Assembly: GCA_023412765.1 (NCBI GenBank)
Contig: JAEZBX010000199.1
Coordinates: forward strand, 1-47,133
Direction of reading: 5' to 3'
DNA: 47,133 nt
From: Bacteroidota bacterium
GTDB taxonomy: Bacteria; Bacteroidota; Bacteroidia; Cytophagales; Cyclobacteriaceae
The position numbers and the translations under genes are program-made. Numbering within the stretch: the first letter of the stretch is position 1; each line of letters starts with the position of its first letter. Shown here piece by piece: positions 8,354 to 16,573 of this stretch. The notes beneath the pieces are model-generated. The model was not told where the DNA came from. It made no database searches and saw only the letters and a program-made list of their open reading frames with translations.

Positions 8354-9184
8354 ATGAATTTGAAATTTAAACTGATCCTAATTTCGATAGTTGTTTTTTC
8401 ATGTGCACCAAAAAAGAAAACCTGGCTGGCATTAGGAGATTCAATTACCTACCTCAATGAACATGCCAATGAGACTGATAGTCGTATAACCAAAGGTTAC
8501 ATGACATTGGTCTCAGAGCAACTTCCAGGCATATCTTATATAAATAAGGGTTTCAACGGTTGGACTGCTGTTCGCGTGGCAAAAGAAATTGAGACTTTGG
8601 ATCTGACCGCCGCTGACGTGTACACAATTTTTCTTGGGACAAACGACTGGTGGCACGGCGACCGCATCGGCACGTTCAACGATTACAAAGACAATACCGG
8701 AAATGATACGTTTTTCGGCGCTTATCGCACGATTGTAAACAAGCTGCGAGACCTTAATCCAAAGGGTCATTTCATACTAATAACTCCCATGCAACGGGGA
8801 GATTTTGTTTACGTCGATGGTATGAGCAACAACGCATATGGATCTTACCGGGATAAGGATGGCCAGACTCTGGAAGAGTTTGCAAATGCGGTAGTATCGA
8901 TAGCCAAGAATGAGAATTTCGATGTTGTTGATTTGTATCATAGCAATGAAATAACGTTGGATAATATGGTGAAATACAAACGTCTGAAAGATCCTGCGAC
9001 AGGTGAATACAAAAATTTCACCTACCCCGAGTATGTAAACATTCCATTCGATCCTGACACAGATGAATATCCATATCCGGTCGACGCAACCGACATGACC
9101 TATGACGGACTTCATCCGTCGGATAAAGGATATGAAGTTATCGCGCGAATGCTTATCCCTTTAATGAGTAAAGTAATCGACTGA
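8354..9184 (+). CDS. SGNH/GDSL-family hydrolase lipoprotein
   Basis: A 276-residue esterase-fold lipoprotein. The signal sequence ends in a lipobox (VVFSC), so the mature Cys is expected to be lipidated and the enzyme anchored in the envelope. Block I is ALGDSITYL with the nucleophile Ser. The oxyanion Gly region is followed by FLGTNDWW (block III Asn), and the C-terminal block V is DGLHPSDKGYEVIA with the Asp-x-x-His pair. All catalytic blocks are present. Substrate unknown; members deacylate sugars, lipids or peptidoglycan. I chose the ATG at 8354 because it gives a standard lipoprotein signal. The upstream frame would overlap chrA and start with TTG. Confidence 0.9.
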   Translation: MNLKFKLILISIVVFSCAPKKKTWLALGDSITYLNEHANETDSRITKGYMTLVSEQLPGISYINKGFNGWTAVRVAKEIETLDLTAADVYTIFLGTNDWWHGDRIGTFNDYKDNTGNDTFFGAYRTIVNKLRDLNPKGHFILITPMQRGDFVYVDGMSNNAYGSYRDKDGQTLEEFANAVVSIAKNENFDVVDLYHSNEITLDNMVKYKRLKDPATGEYKNFTYPEYVNIPFDPDTDEYPYPVDATDMTYDGLHPSDKGYEVIARMLIPLMSKVID

Positions 9185-9274
9185 AATTAGCGTCCAAGTG
9201 GCCCGATCAACGATCAGAAATATTGGTGAATCATTGATCCATATCTACCTTAGCAGCGATCATTGACTGCAGCG

Positions 9275-10636
9275 ATGGAAAAGAAATTTTCGATGCCTCC
9301 CGGGTACACTTTTCTTCAGTCGATCGTGCGCACCTACAAACAGGTTAAGAACCCGATCGGCACAATGGAAGAAAGCATGGCCAGATTTGATGGAACCTAT
9401 TCCGTCAACCTGGGCATGAAAAGGATGATTGTTACACAAGACCCGGCATTCATAGATCATGTGCTACGAGCAAATCATAAGAATTATCATAAATCGCCTA
9501 TTCAAACCGATCAACTAGGAAAATTTCTTGGAAAAGGATTGTTGACTTCGAACGGGGAATATTGGTTAAAGCAACGTCGATTAATCCAGCCGGGTTTTCA
9601 CATGGATAAAATCCACAAGCTGTACAACATCATTAAACGAACTGGAGACCAATTCCTTGATTCATTTCCCACGGGTAAAAACATTGACATTTATCCATTA
9701 ATGTATCAGCTCGCATTTGAAATTGTGATCAATTCGTTGTTCAATATCAAAGTGCCTGTGGAAGATCAACGCAAGCTCAGTGAATTCATTCAGAAGGTCC
9801 AGGAATTCGTAATTAAAGAAGTTCGCCAACCGCACAAAAACTGGTGGTTCAGTTTATCGGGAGAAGTAAAACGCAACCTTGATAGAGCAAAAGGAGCACG
9901 ACAAATAATTTATAATATTATTAAGGAGAGGAAAAACAGCAACAAGAGATTTGATGATCTGCTCGATATGTTACTCGACACCCGCTACGAAGACAACGGT
10001 ATGCCTATGCATGTAGATCAGGTTATAGATGAAATCCTTATCCTTCTAATTGCAGGTCACGAAACAACAGCAAATGCTCTGGCATGGTCACTCTATCTGC
10101 TTGCAACACACCGCGATGAGTTAACGAAGATACGGGAGATTTCGCACAACCTGTCGGTTATAGAATGTGTGACTTGTGATGAACTTAATGCTGTAATTAA
10201 GGAAAGTATGAGACTCTATCCACCCGCGTGGATCAGCGACCGGGTATCACTGGATGATGATAAATTCCGCGACTTCACTTTCCCCAAAGGCAGTATCATA
10301 ATTATTTTTTATTACGGGTTACACCGCGATGAAAAATTCTGGAAAAATCCGGAATCTTATCAGCCCAGCAGATTTTACAAATCCAATATCGAAAAGGAAA
10401 AACTTAAGGCTTACTACCCTTTCGGCGCAGGGCCGCGCCTTTGTATCGGAAATAATTTTGCGATGGCCGAAATGGTGATTTTCCTTCAGTCAGCAATTCA
10501 ACGTTTTGATTTCAAGCCGACCGGAATTTCCCCAAAGATAAATCCGTTGGTCACACTCCGTCCCGATCGAATCATTCTTGATGTGGAAAAAATTAACGAA
10601 TTTTCCCAGAGCGGGACAGCCGAGCACCGCAAATAA
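9275..10636 (+). CDS. cytochrome P450
   Basis: Soluble heme monooxygenase of 453 residues. The I-helix oxygen-activation motif AGHETT is at about 260-265, the K-helix ExxR (ESMR) at about 310-313, and the heme loop FGAGPRLCIG places the proximal Cys at about 390. No membrane anchor is seen. The overall pattern (MPPGYTFLQS start, WLKQRRLIQPGFH in the C-helix region) resembles the CYP102/CYP4-like class often found alone in Bacteroidota, where redox partners are encoded elsewhere. No ferredoxin or reductase is adjacent. The start is the ATG at 9275; a TTG four codons upstream is less likely. Substrate (fatty acid or terpenoid) is unknown. Confidence 0.95.
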   Translation: MEKKFSMPPGYTFLQSIVRTYKQVKNPIGTMEESMARFDGTYSVNLGMKRMIVTQDPAFIDHVLRANHKNYHKSPIQTDQLGKFLGKGLLTSNGEYWLKQRRLIQPGFHMDKIHKLYNIIKRTGDQFLDSFPTGKNIDIYPLMYQLAFEIVINSLFNIKVPVEDQRKLSEFIQKVQEFVIKEVRQPHKNWWFSLSGEVKRNLDRAKGARQIIYNIIKERKNSNKRFDDLLDMLLDTRYEDNGMPMHVDQVIDEILILLIAGHETTANALAWSLYLLATHRDELTKIREISHNLSVIECVTCDELNAVIKESMRLYPPAWISDRVSLDDDKFRDFTFPKGSIIIIFYYGLHRDEKFWKNPESYQPSRFYKSNIEKEKLKAYYPFGAGPRLCIGNNFAMAEMVIFLQSAIQRFDFKPTGISPKINPLVTLRPDRIILDVEKINEFSQSGTAEHRK

Positions 10637-10755
10637 AATTTTTTTCGAAATATTTTTTTCTGACGTATGTAATGCCGGCGCCAGAAAGTCTTCAATTCCA
10701 GCGCGTATTCCGCGATTTAACGGCTAAAGAAGCACTTCAATAACGAAAATCTTTA

Positions 10756-10786
10756 TTTGGAAGGATATTTATCATGTTTACCTTTC
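10756..10786 (+). promoter_or_regulatory. candidate Bacteroidota promoter for the small exported protein
   Basis: TTTG at 10756-10759, a 19-base spacer, then TACCTTTC at 10779-10786. This matches the phylum's -33 TTTG and -7 TAnnTTTG pattern except for the last base. It would leave a leader of about 70 bases. Confidence 0.4.
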
Positions 10787-10865
10787 GATCCAGTTTGCAA
10801 TTTAGATGTAAGAAATCGGCACGATATTCGATTTTCTGACAAAACGTTAACTAAAAATGACAATT

Positions 10866-11057
10866 ATGAAAAAGCTTATCATGCTCGGAGGGTGGATGTT
10901 GATCCTGGTAGGTTCAACGTCGTTCATAAGTGTTACAAAACCAATTGAGGCTCCTAAGAAAAAATGTATAGGATATACCGTGATTGATGCGCATACTGTT
11001 CAATGGTGTGACGGTCGAATCGAAAAGAAAGATTGGCAAATTAGAATTGGAAGATAA
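10866..11057 (+). CDS. small exported hypothetical protein
   Basis: A 63-residue product beginning with a hydrophobic export signal (MKKLIMLGGWMLILVGSTSF), followed by a short polar mature part containing two cysteines (KKKCIGYTV and VQWCDGR) that could form a disulfide. No family is recognised. The gene has its own candidate promoter at 10756-10786 and a strong intrinsic terminator at 11108-11129, so it appears to be a complete one-gene unit. An ATG three codons upstream (10857) is also possible. Confidence 0.65.
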   Translation: MKKLIMLGGWMLILVGSTSFISVTKPIEAPKKKCIGYTVIDAHTVQWCDGRIEKKDWQIRIGR

Positions 11058-11107
11058 GTTGGCTGTAACTGTTATCATTAAGTAGAAACAGGTAAAACGA
11101 GACAAAG

Positions 11108-11129
11108 GCCGGATAAAATCCGGCTTTTT
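11108..11129 (+). terminator. intrinsic terminator
   Basis: A 7-bp GC-rich stem, GCCGGAT paired with ATCCGGC, with an AAA loop, followed at once by TTTTT. It ends the transcript of the small exported protein at 10866-11057. Confidence 0.85.
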
Positions 11130-11238
11130 GTTTTTATTAAGTTCCGATAAAAAAAATTATTCATTGGTCGATTTATTCCTGACATACTGTTGTCAGATGC
11201 TGAAGGTTTTTTTGTGCATCGTTTAAAATCTAAAGACA

Positions 11239-11748
11239 ATGGAAAACATCATCGAAAAAGTATCAGCCGAAACAGTAGTGATATCTCCTGAACAACTGCT
11301 GCGGCACTGGCAGAATCACCGCAAACTTACCCGTCGCGTCATCGAGGCATTTCCTGAAAAGGAATTGTACGAGTACTCCATTGGCGGCATGCGCCCATTT
11401 GCTGAACTCGCAATGGAAATAGTAGGCATGGCTGTTCCAGGAATGAAAGGAATAGTCACCGGAAATTGGGAGAATGGCCAGGAGGTGTTCAGTAAGAAGG
11501 TGCCAGCGACAAAAGAAGCACTGCTTAAATTGTGGGATGAAACTACCAATGAAATAAACCAGCTGTGGGCTAAGATTCCAGCCCATCGCTTTCAGGAGGT
11601 TGACCGTGCTTTCGGTCTATATGAAGGACCGGGTTATTTCACAATCTGGTATTGGATTGACAATGAAATCCATCACCGAGGCCAGGGATACGTGTATTTG
11701 CGTTCGCTGGGTATCGAACCTCCACCGTTCTGGGACAGAGGAATATAA
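11239..11748 (+). CDS. DinB/YfiT-like four-helix metalloprotein
   Basis: A 169-residue cytosolic protein of the DinB (DNA-damage-inducible, four-helix bundle) superfamily, unrelated to polymerase IV. It shows an N-terminal helix LLRHWQNHRKLTRRVIEAFP, GGMRPFAELAMEI, and the C-terminal signature NEIHHRGQGYVYLRSLGIEPPPF, in which the His residues normally bind a divalent metal. Members act as thiol-dependent transferases or have unknown roles. It appears to be a single-gene unit: preceded by a terminator and followed by a long hairpin at 11761-11799. Confidence 0.88.
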   Translation: MENIIEKVSAETVVISPEQLLRHWQNHRKLTRRVIEAFPEKELYEYSIGGMRPFAELAMEIVGMAVPGMKGIVTGNWENGQEVFSKKVPATKEALLKLWDETTNEINQLWAKIPAHRFQEVDRAFGLYEGPGYFTIWYWIDNEIHHRGQGYVYLRSLGIEPPPFWDRGI

Positions 11749-11760
11749 CACCCTCAATTT

Positions 11761-11799
11761 GTCAACAACCTTCCCATCCGTGATTTGAAGGTTGTTGAC
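11761..11799. terminator. long perfect hairpin after DinB-like gene
   Basis: A 13-bp perfect stem (GTCAACAACCTTC paired with GAAGGTTGTTGAC) with a 13-base loop, starting 12 bases past the stop codon. A T-run is missing, so Rho-independent termination is uncertain; it could also stabilise the mRNA end. Confidence 0.5.
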
Positions 11800-12074
11800 T
11801 TCTCCCCGTGTTTGATACCCACTGACATTTTTGCAACTCCCGCAAACACGTCTAAAATCGCATTCGACAACCAGTTAGCGCAAGAATTCCCACAGTCTTA
11901 ATTTGGGATATATGTTTAATGCTAAGTAAAAATTACGCCCGTGACCCGGGACAATAATCCCATAATTCACCGTGGCGTAAAGAATTTTTTTTTACGATAT
12001 TTGGTATGTCGATAGTCTGGCTTCTGATATCTCCGGAGGATATCAATTTTTTTGAGCATGACTCAAACTGTCAT
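11800..12074. other. spacer with a second inverted repeat
   Basis: No gene is seen before the RDD start codon. CGTGTTTG at 11807-11814 pairs with CAAACACG at 11843-11850. The remainder is AT-rich and probably holds the promoter for the RDD gene. Confidence 0.4.
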
Positions 12075-12542
12075 ATGAACACCTTACAGACACAAATTGA
12101 ACATCACGAAAACGAGCACGAACCGCTAACCCCCGGCACATTTATTCTTCATGGACGCGTTTATGGTTGTCCATCTTTGGCCAGACGTTATAAGGCACTA
12201 GCGATTGATCTTATGCTGATTGCGACTGCCATAATCATCGCAATATTTGCCGCTGGGGAAACAGCGAATCGCCCAACAATTGTGATTGGTTTGGCTGCCG
12301 CCTGGACTTTTTACGAGCCTATCTTTTCAGCATATGGTGGAACGTTGGGACAACGACTGATGCGAATAAGAGTACGTGACTATAATCGTCCCTTTAAACC
12401 TGCGTGCCTATGGCAAGTTTATATTCGCGTGTGGACCAAGGGTTTGTTCGGATGGCTGTCATTGTTAACAGTACATCAAAATCGAGAGCACCGCGCCATT
12501 CACGACATTGCGAGCTCAACTATCGTAATAATGTTAGCCTGA
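12075..12542 (+). CDS. RDD-family membrane protein
   Basis: A 155-residue inner-membrane protein of the RDD family (named for conserved Arg and Asp residues). After a short polar N-terminus it has LARRYKALAIDLMLIATAIIIAI (first membrane segment with the R...D signature), a second segment around TIVIGLAAAWTFYEPIF, the conserved GGTLGQRLMRIRV loop, and a final segment close to HDIASSTIV. Function is unknown in general; some members affect Na+/H+ exchange. The ATG at 12075 is used; an upstream frame to 12006 lacks family support. The S51 peptidase gene follows after 30 bases in the same reading frame. Confidence 0.85.
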   Translation: MNTLQTQIEHHENEHEPLTPGTFILHGRVYGCPSLARRYKALAIDLMLIATAIIIAIFAAGETANRPTIVIGLAAAWTFYEPIFSAYGGTLGQRLMRIRVRDYNRPFKPACLWQVYIRVWTKGLFGWLSLLTVHQNREHRAIHDIASSTIVIMLA

Positions 12543-12572
12543 TTCAGTAAATCTTCAATATCATTTACACAA

Positions 12573-13289
12573 TTGTCGACCCCTACAAAACGCATATTTG
12601 TTTCAGGCGCAGGGGTGATATCTGATTTTCTTCCCTATGTAAAGCAGTTGACTGGTAAAGTAAATCCCCGTATGTGTTTGTTGCCGACGGCTGTCGGTGA
12701 TAGTCCACTAATCATTAATCGCTGGTACGAACGCTGCATGGAACTCGACATCAAGGGTTTCGTACAACGCATGTTTATATCAAGTTACGAACAGCGTGAA
12801 ACCTTCGAAGAAGTGTTGCTCAGCATGGATGCTATTCTCGTTTCCGGTGGTAATACTCTGAATATGCTGGCAATCTGGAAAGCGCAAGGGATTGATCAAA
12901 TTTTAAAAACTGCCTGGGAACGGGGAATAATTCTTTCTGGTGGAAGCGCAGGGTCACTTTGTTGGTTTGAACATGGCACTACCGATTCACGACCCCAAAA
13001 AGTCACGACGGTCAACTGCCTTGGATTTCTTAAAGGAAGTCATTGCCCGCACTACGATTCAGAGCCAACACGACGACCGCTCTATCACTCTTATATAAAA
13101 TCAGGGGAGTTTAAAGCAGGTTATGCCTGCGACGATTATGCCGCCATTCTTTTCCACGACGAAAATGTTGAGCGAGTAGTTTCGTTGAAAGATACCAGTA
13201 ACGCCTATTATGTGTATCTCGAAAATAATAACGTGATCGAGAAGAAATTGGAAAAAATCGTCTTAGATGTCGATTCATTTTCACATTAA
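12573..13289 (+). CDS. S51-family peptidase (dipeptidase E-like)
   Basis: A 238-residue cytosolic serine peptidase fold related to class I glutamine amidotransferases; the best-known members cleave Asp-X dipeptides. The nucleophile elbow GGSAGS places Ser at about 125. ILVSGGNTLNML marks the preceding strand and GSHCPHYDSEPTRR the substrate-binding loop with the catalytic His. Length fits dipeptidase E. The only start that keeps the conserved RIFVSGAG strand is TTG at 12573, because the next Met is residue 34. It lies 30 bases after the RDD gene, so cotranscription is likely. A cyanophycinase-like role is possible but the protein is shorter than those. Confidence 0.88.
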   Translation: MSTPTKRIFVSGAGVISDFLPYVKQLTGKVNPRMCLLPTAVGDSPLIINRWYERCMELDIKGFVQRMFISSYEQRETFEEVLLSMDAILVSGGNTLNMLAIWKAQGIDQILKTAWERGIILSGGSAGSLCWFEHGTTDSRPQKVTTVNCLGFLKGSHCPHYDSEPTRRPLYHSYIKSGEFKAGYACDDYAAILFHDENVERVVSLKDTSNAYYVYLENNNVIEKKLEKIVLDVDSFSH

Positions 13290-13291
13290 GA

Positions 13292-13462
13292 AAGACACGA
13301 AATTTGCCACTAAGGCACGAGGACACTAATCACGAAGAAAGTGTAATGCAATTGCGATGACGGCAATTAAAAACACCTGCGACTCTTAGTGTCTTAGCGC
13401 CCTTGCGATAAAACTCTGCAAAACCCTTTGTGCTTCTTACTGTCTTCGTGCCTTTGTGACTC
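13292..13462. repeat. degenerate CACTAAG/GCACGAAG repeat spacer, two opposed blocks
   Basis: The left block (13292-13344) reads as units such as GACACGA, CACTAAG, GCACGAG and CACTAAT. The right block (13376-13462) has the complementary forms CTTAGTG, TCTTAGCG, CTTCGTG and CCTTTGTG. Together they can fold back on each other. Such CTTAGTG-rich spacers are common in this group of bacteria. Confidence 0.65.
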
Positions 13463-13476
13463 ATTTTTTTTCGCAT

Positions 13477-13510
13477 AAAAAAGCCCGGGCTGTAAAAGCA
13501 CGGGCTCTTT
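13477..13510 (-). terminator. intrinsic terminator for the 11-residue-repeat protein
   Basis: On the minus strand AGCCCG pairs with CGGGCT, with two further pairs after one mismatch, and is followed by six T residues. It starts about 22 bases past the stop codon of the repeat protein. Confidence 0.8.
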
Positions 13511-13531
13511 AGTAATAATTGATTATTTCAA

Positions 13532-14365
13532 TTACTTATTGTTATCATTTTCATTTTCATTCATCGAGTTTTTTATGATTGCTTCGTGTTCAGCGTCTTT
13601 CAATTGTGACTCTTCAATTTTCACTAATTGTTCCTGTTCACGGTCAACATAATAAAGACCACCTTGGTATTTGTAAATCACTTGATTGTTAGGACCTTCT
13701 TTGTCTTCCAGTACTTCTATCTCAGCAGGCTGAGCAGATGCTGTACTAGCGTCGCTTGAATTAAAATTGTTATTATCAGCTGATGGGCTACCATCATCCG
13801 TTGGAGTGCCATCTTGCATAGTTTCATCTACACGTTCTGCACCTTGCTGCGCTTCGTCACCTACACGCTCGGCGCCTTGTTGAATTTGATCACCAGCTCT
13901 GTCAGCTCCTTGTTCAATTTGGTCTCCAGTTCTTTCAACTCCTTGTTCAATTTGATCTCCAGTTCTTTCAGCGCCTTGCTCAATTTGGTCACCTGTTCTT
14001 TCTGCACCTTCTTCTATTTGATCACCTGTTCTTTCAGCACCTTGCTCGATTTGATTGCCAGCATCTTCTACTTTATCTTCGGCATTTTCTGCGCCTTGTT
14101 CAATCTGGTCACCCGTGCGTTCTGCACCCTGTCTCAGTTCGTTGCCAGCATCCTGTGCGTCTTGTTTTGTCTCATCAATTTGTTCTTCCGCATCTTGCTG
14201 TACCTCGTTTGCATCTTGTCTAAGTTCGTTACCTGCTTCTTCTGCAGCTTCCTCAGTCTCCTGTGCACCCTCGCGAAGATTGTTATTGATCGAGGTGCTG
14301 TCCTGTGCCATAGAACCGATACAGAATAGCGTAGCGGCAAAGGCGGTCAAAATCATTTTTTTCAT
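13532..14365 (-). CDS. secreted 11-residue-repeat (LEA-like) protein
   Basis: A 277-residue exported protein (signal peptide MKKMILTAFAATLFCIGSMAQ). Residues about 35-185 are an almost unbroken 11-residue repeat, best seen as GAERTGDQIEQ, giving an amphipathic, highly charged helix of the kind seen in group-3 LEA and apolipoprotein-like proteins. A disordered Asn/Ser-rich stretch follows, then a C-terminal segment with IYKYQGGLYYVDREQEQL, which may be a small folded domain. The underlying DNA is a 33-base repeat. The likely role is envelope protection, surface adsorption or a coiled spacer; none is shown. I chose the Met at 14365 because it starts the signal peptide. It has its own terminator. 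Confidence 0.88.
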   Translation of the reverse strand: MKKMILTAFAATLFCIGSMAQDSTSINNNLREGAQETEEAAEEAGNELRQDANEVQQDAEEQIDETKQDAQDAGNELRQGAERTGDQIEQGAENAEDKVEDAGNQIEQGAERTGDQIEEGAERTGDQIEQGAERTGDQIEQGVERTGDQIEQGADRAGDQIQQGAERVGDEAQQGAERVDETMQDGTPTDDGSPSADNNNFNSSDASTASAQPAEIEVLEDKEGPNNQVIYKYQGGLYYVDREQEQLVKIEESQLKDAEHEAIIKNSMNENENDNNK

Positions 14366-14605
14366 ATGAATATTATTTTTGTTAAACATCAGTTCATATG
14401 AAGTTTAGAAACTACCGTACCAAAATGCAGTGTAGCTCTGGAACATCGAATTTGATCGTGTTTTGGCATAGCACGGACTTATTTCCTCCAGGGAAGTCGT
14501 AGTTGTGATGAAAAAATCAACATCCGTGACCGTATTATTACACAAACACCCAATTGAAAACTTGTATCCTTTTTTTATGAGTTTTGTTAGAAAGAAAGAG
14601 CAATT

Positions 14606-15184
14606 ATGAACAGAAGAAAGGTTTTGTCACTGTTTGGCTTGGCTTCAATCTCGATTCCTAATAATATTTTTATGGCTGCTGCTAATGTTAAATCGGAGAA
14701 ATACCAGTTTAAGGATGACGGGAGGATTCCCAATAGTAAGCTTCCCCTTCTGATCTATCGCGGAGTGTTATCCGATAAAGAAGATGCATCGAAGGTTATT
14801 GACGTGTTCGAAGCTAACAACTGGACCAACTCATGGGATAATGGAATTTACTCTTACCATCATTATCATAGTACGTCGCATGAGGTACTGGGAGTCTATG
14901 CTGGATCAGCATTGTTACACCTTGGCGGCGAATCGGGCGAAAGGCTTCGCGTGAAAGCTGGTGATGTAATTATTATCCCTGCCGGTGTAGGTCACAAAAA
15001 ACTCGAGGCCAGCAACGACTTCGCTGTAGTCGGCGCTTATCCGGAAGGCCGTGACTGGGATGTGCTAAAAGGTAAACCCGGCGAACGGCCGCGGGCAGAC
15101 GAAAATATCGCAGGGCTACCTATTCCCAAATCCGATCCTGTATTTGGGATAGACGGTGGGTTGACTAAGACCTGGTCAAAGTAA
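14606..15184 (+). CDS. Tat-exported cupin protein, YjlB-like
   Basis: A 192-residue single-domain cupin. The N-terminus MNRRKVLSLFGLASIS looks like a twin-arginine export signal. The first cupin motif is SYHHYHSTSHEVLGVYAG, with three His and a Glu in metal-binding register. The second motif is GDVIIIPAGVGHKK, supplying the last His. This pattern matches the YjlB family, whose activity is not established; it may be a metal-dependent isomerase, oxygenase or sugar-binding protein. It is divergent from the repeat protein across a 240-base spacer and convergent with the ThuA gene 3 bases away. Export of a YjlB-like protein is somewhat unusual. Confidence 0.85.
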   Translation: MNRRKVLSLFGLASISIPNNIFMAAANVKSEKYQFKDDGRIPNSKLPLLIYRGVLSDKEDASKVIDVFEANNWTNSWDNGIYSYHHYHSTSHEVLGVYAGSALLHLGGESGERLRVKAGDVIIIPAGVGHKKLEASNDFAVVGAYPEGRDWDVLKGKPGERPRADENIAGLPIPKSDPVFGIDGGLTKTWSK

Positions 15185-15187
15185 AGC

Positions 15188-16243
15188 TTATTTGCCTTGC
15201 CACTCTCTCTTACTCACCTTGTCGGCGGTAGGAAAATCGGAAGGTATCTTTACCGTTACTTTGCCGGTAGCTGCCCATTCAGCTGCACGCTGTAGTGTGA
15301 CGATGAAGCCGGTACATTCCATAGAATAGTCGGAGTGCCCTAGAGGTGTTTGAAATACCCTACCTTTTCCATAGTTAACTGTTAGCATCATCGGTTCATG
15401 ACGCGCTGTTCCTCTAAGGGGTGAAAAAGGAGATGCATTTTTTTCCTCATCAGAGTAAGCAGTTGCAAGGATCTTCATATTTTCTGCCGGGCCACGCAAA
15501 CGATCGTATAACTCGTCTTGAGCGTGTAGCCATTGCGTGGGCATACCTTTTGTAATCGGATGAGAATTGTCGCGCGTTGTGATGAGAAACTCATACTGTT
15601 TCCCATGCGAGCCAGCTGTCCCCTTCGACGTATCCCTTATGAGCTTTCCGGAGTCATCATAATATACATACGGTCCATCCTTTTCGTTTCTGTCTCCCCA
15701 CGCACCCATTCCAATTATTTTATTGAATTCAACCCAGTCTCCAAAAGAATTATCGGCCGCATGGACCAGCACGAATCCTCCACCGTCCCTCACATATTTC
15801 TCGAAAGCGGTCTGTGTTTCTTTCGGCCAGGGTGCCGCCTGCCATCCAAAGTTTGAGATCACTACATCATATTTCGCAAAATCTGGTTTATAATTAGGAT
15901 CCGTCACAGGCTTTTCCACAGATGTCACCTTCTTGCTCCCTGCAGGATATTGTTCCAGGAGCTGTAGCCTTTTTTCTTTACCCAGCGTTGGATCAGCGTC
16001 ATTATGTGGCCCTACCCAAGCCATCGCAGTGCGTTCAACATCCACCGTGAATAAGCCCGTTTGCTCAAGATAGTCTTTCATCATGGCGGTAGTCTTTGGC
16101 CAGATTCCGTGGTTACTTTGTCCATCGATTATCAACGCTTTTAACTTGCCTTTTTGATTTTGAGCGGATGCCTGCGGAGATATGAATGTAATCACGAGGA
16201 CTACAGCAATACAAGCCGGTAAGAAATGGGCGAACTTTTTCAT
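15188..16243 (-). CDS. secreted ThuA-domain protein (trehalose-utilisation type)
   Basis: A 351-residue exported protein (signal peptide ending SPQASAQ) with a ThuA class I glutamine-amidotransferase-like fold. Visible features are KALIIDGQSNHGIW at the first strand, YDVVISNFGWQAAPWP, the GGGFVLVHAADNSF elbow where amidotransferases would have a Cys but here there is His-Ala, and a C-terminal GKGRVFQTPLGHSDYS. ThuA-domain proteins in this phylum are associated with carbohydrate catabolism and are often near Gfo/Idh and TIM-barrel genes, which do occur later in this window. The enzymatic activity is unknown. It is convergent with the cupin gene. Confidence 0.9.
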   Translation of the reverse strand: MKKFAHFLPACIAVVLVITFISPQASAQNQKGKLKALIIDGQSNHGIWPKTTAMMKDYLEQTGLFTVDVERTAMAWVGPHNDADPTLGKEKRLQLLEQYPAGSKKVTSVEKPVTDPNYKPDFAKYDVVISNFGWQAAPWPKETQTAFEKYVRDGGGFVLVHAADNSFGDWVEFNKIIGMGAWGDRNEKDGPYVYYDDSGKLIRDTSKGTAGSHGKQYEFLITTRDNSHPITKGMPTQWLHAQDELYDRLRGPAENMKILATAYSDEEKNASPFSPLRGTARHEPMMLTVNYGKGRVFQTPLGHSDYSMECTGFIVTLQRAAEWAATGKVTVKIPSDFPTADKVSKREWQGK

Positions 16244-16573
16244 GACTTAGTAGGTAATAAGGATAAAAACTAAGACTTTAAATTCAGACGACAAAACGCT
16301 TTTTACAGACGTGGTATGTCAATTGGGGAAACGTGAAGAAAAAACATCGTGGCATTCCAACAGTTGCAGCCTTCGTTTGTTAATTTATGAATGCTTTGCT
16401 AGTAGAACCGACAAAGGCAAACATGCTGTTATAACTCCATTTTTATCATGTAGACCATATTCAAATTATCTCATGAGTATCGTTGCGGTTAGAATTTTAG
16501 TTGTAGTGAAAGACAGGCTTGATCGAAAGATTGATTTTAAGTCTGATAGATAAGTTTCGTACCTTTAACGGTT
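16244..16573. other. spacer between divergent ThuA and ATE-like genes
   Basis: These 330 bases are AT-rich and contain no repeat tract. One plus-strand frame (16311-16553) is open, but it has no start context, signal or recognisable composition, so I see nothing coding here. Confidence 0.5.

Noticed and set aside
11239..11748. Link between the DinB-like gene and the dinB polymerase cassette
   Set aside because: The names coincide but the families are unrelated: this is a four-helix metalloprotein with NEIHHRG, and it lies 10 kb away.
13855..14120. 33-base direct repeats that could suggest a CRISPR array
   Set aside because: The repeats are contiguous, in one reading frame and encode an 11-residue protein repeat; there are no unique spacers and no cas genes.
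13814..14329. Long plus-strand frame opposite the repeat protein, rich in Phe, Leu and Ser
   Set aside because: It is the antisense shadow of a repetitive gene; the minus strand has a signal peptide, a coherent repeat and a terminator.
16311..16553. 80-residue plus-strand frame in the ThuA/ATE-like spacer
   Set aside because: No signal, domain or convincing start region, and it fits a random open frame in AT-rich DNA.
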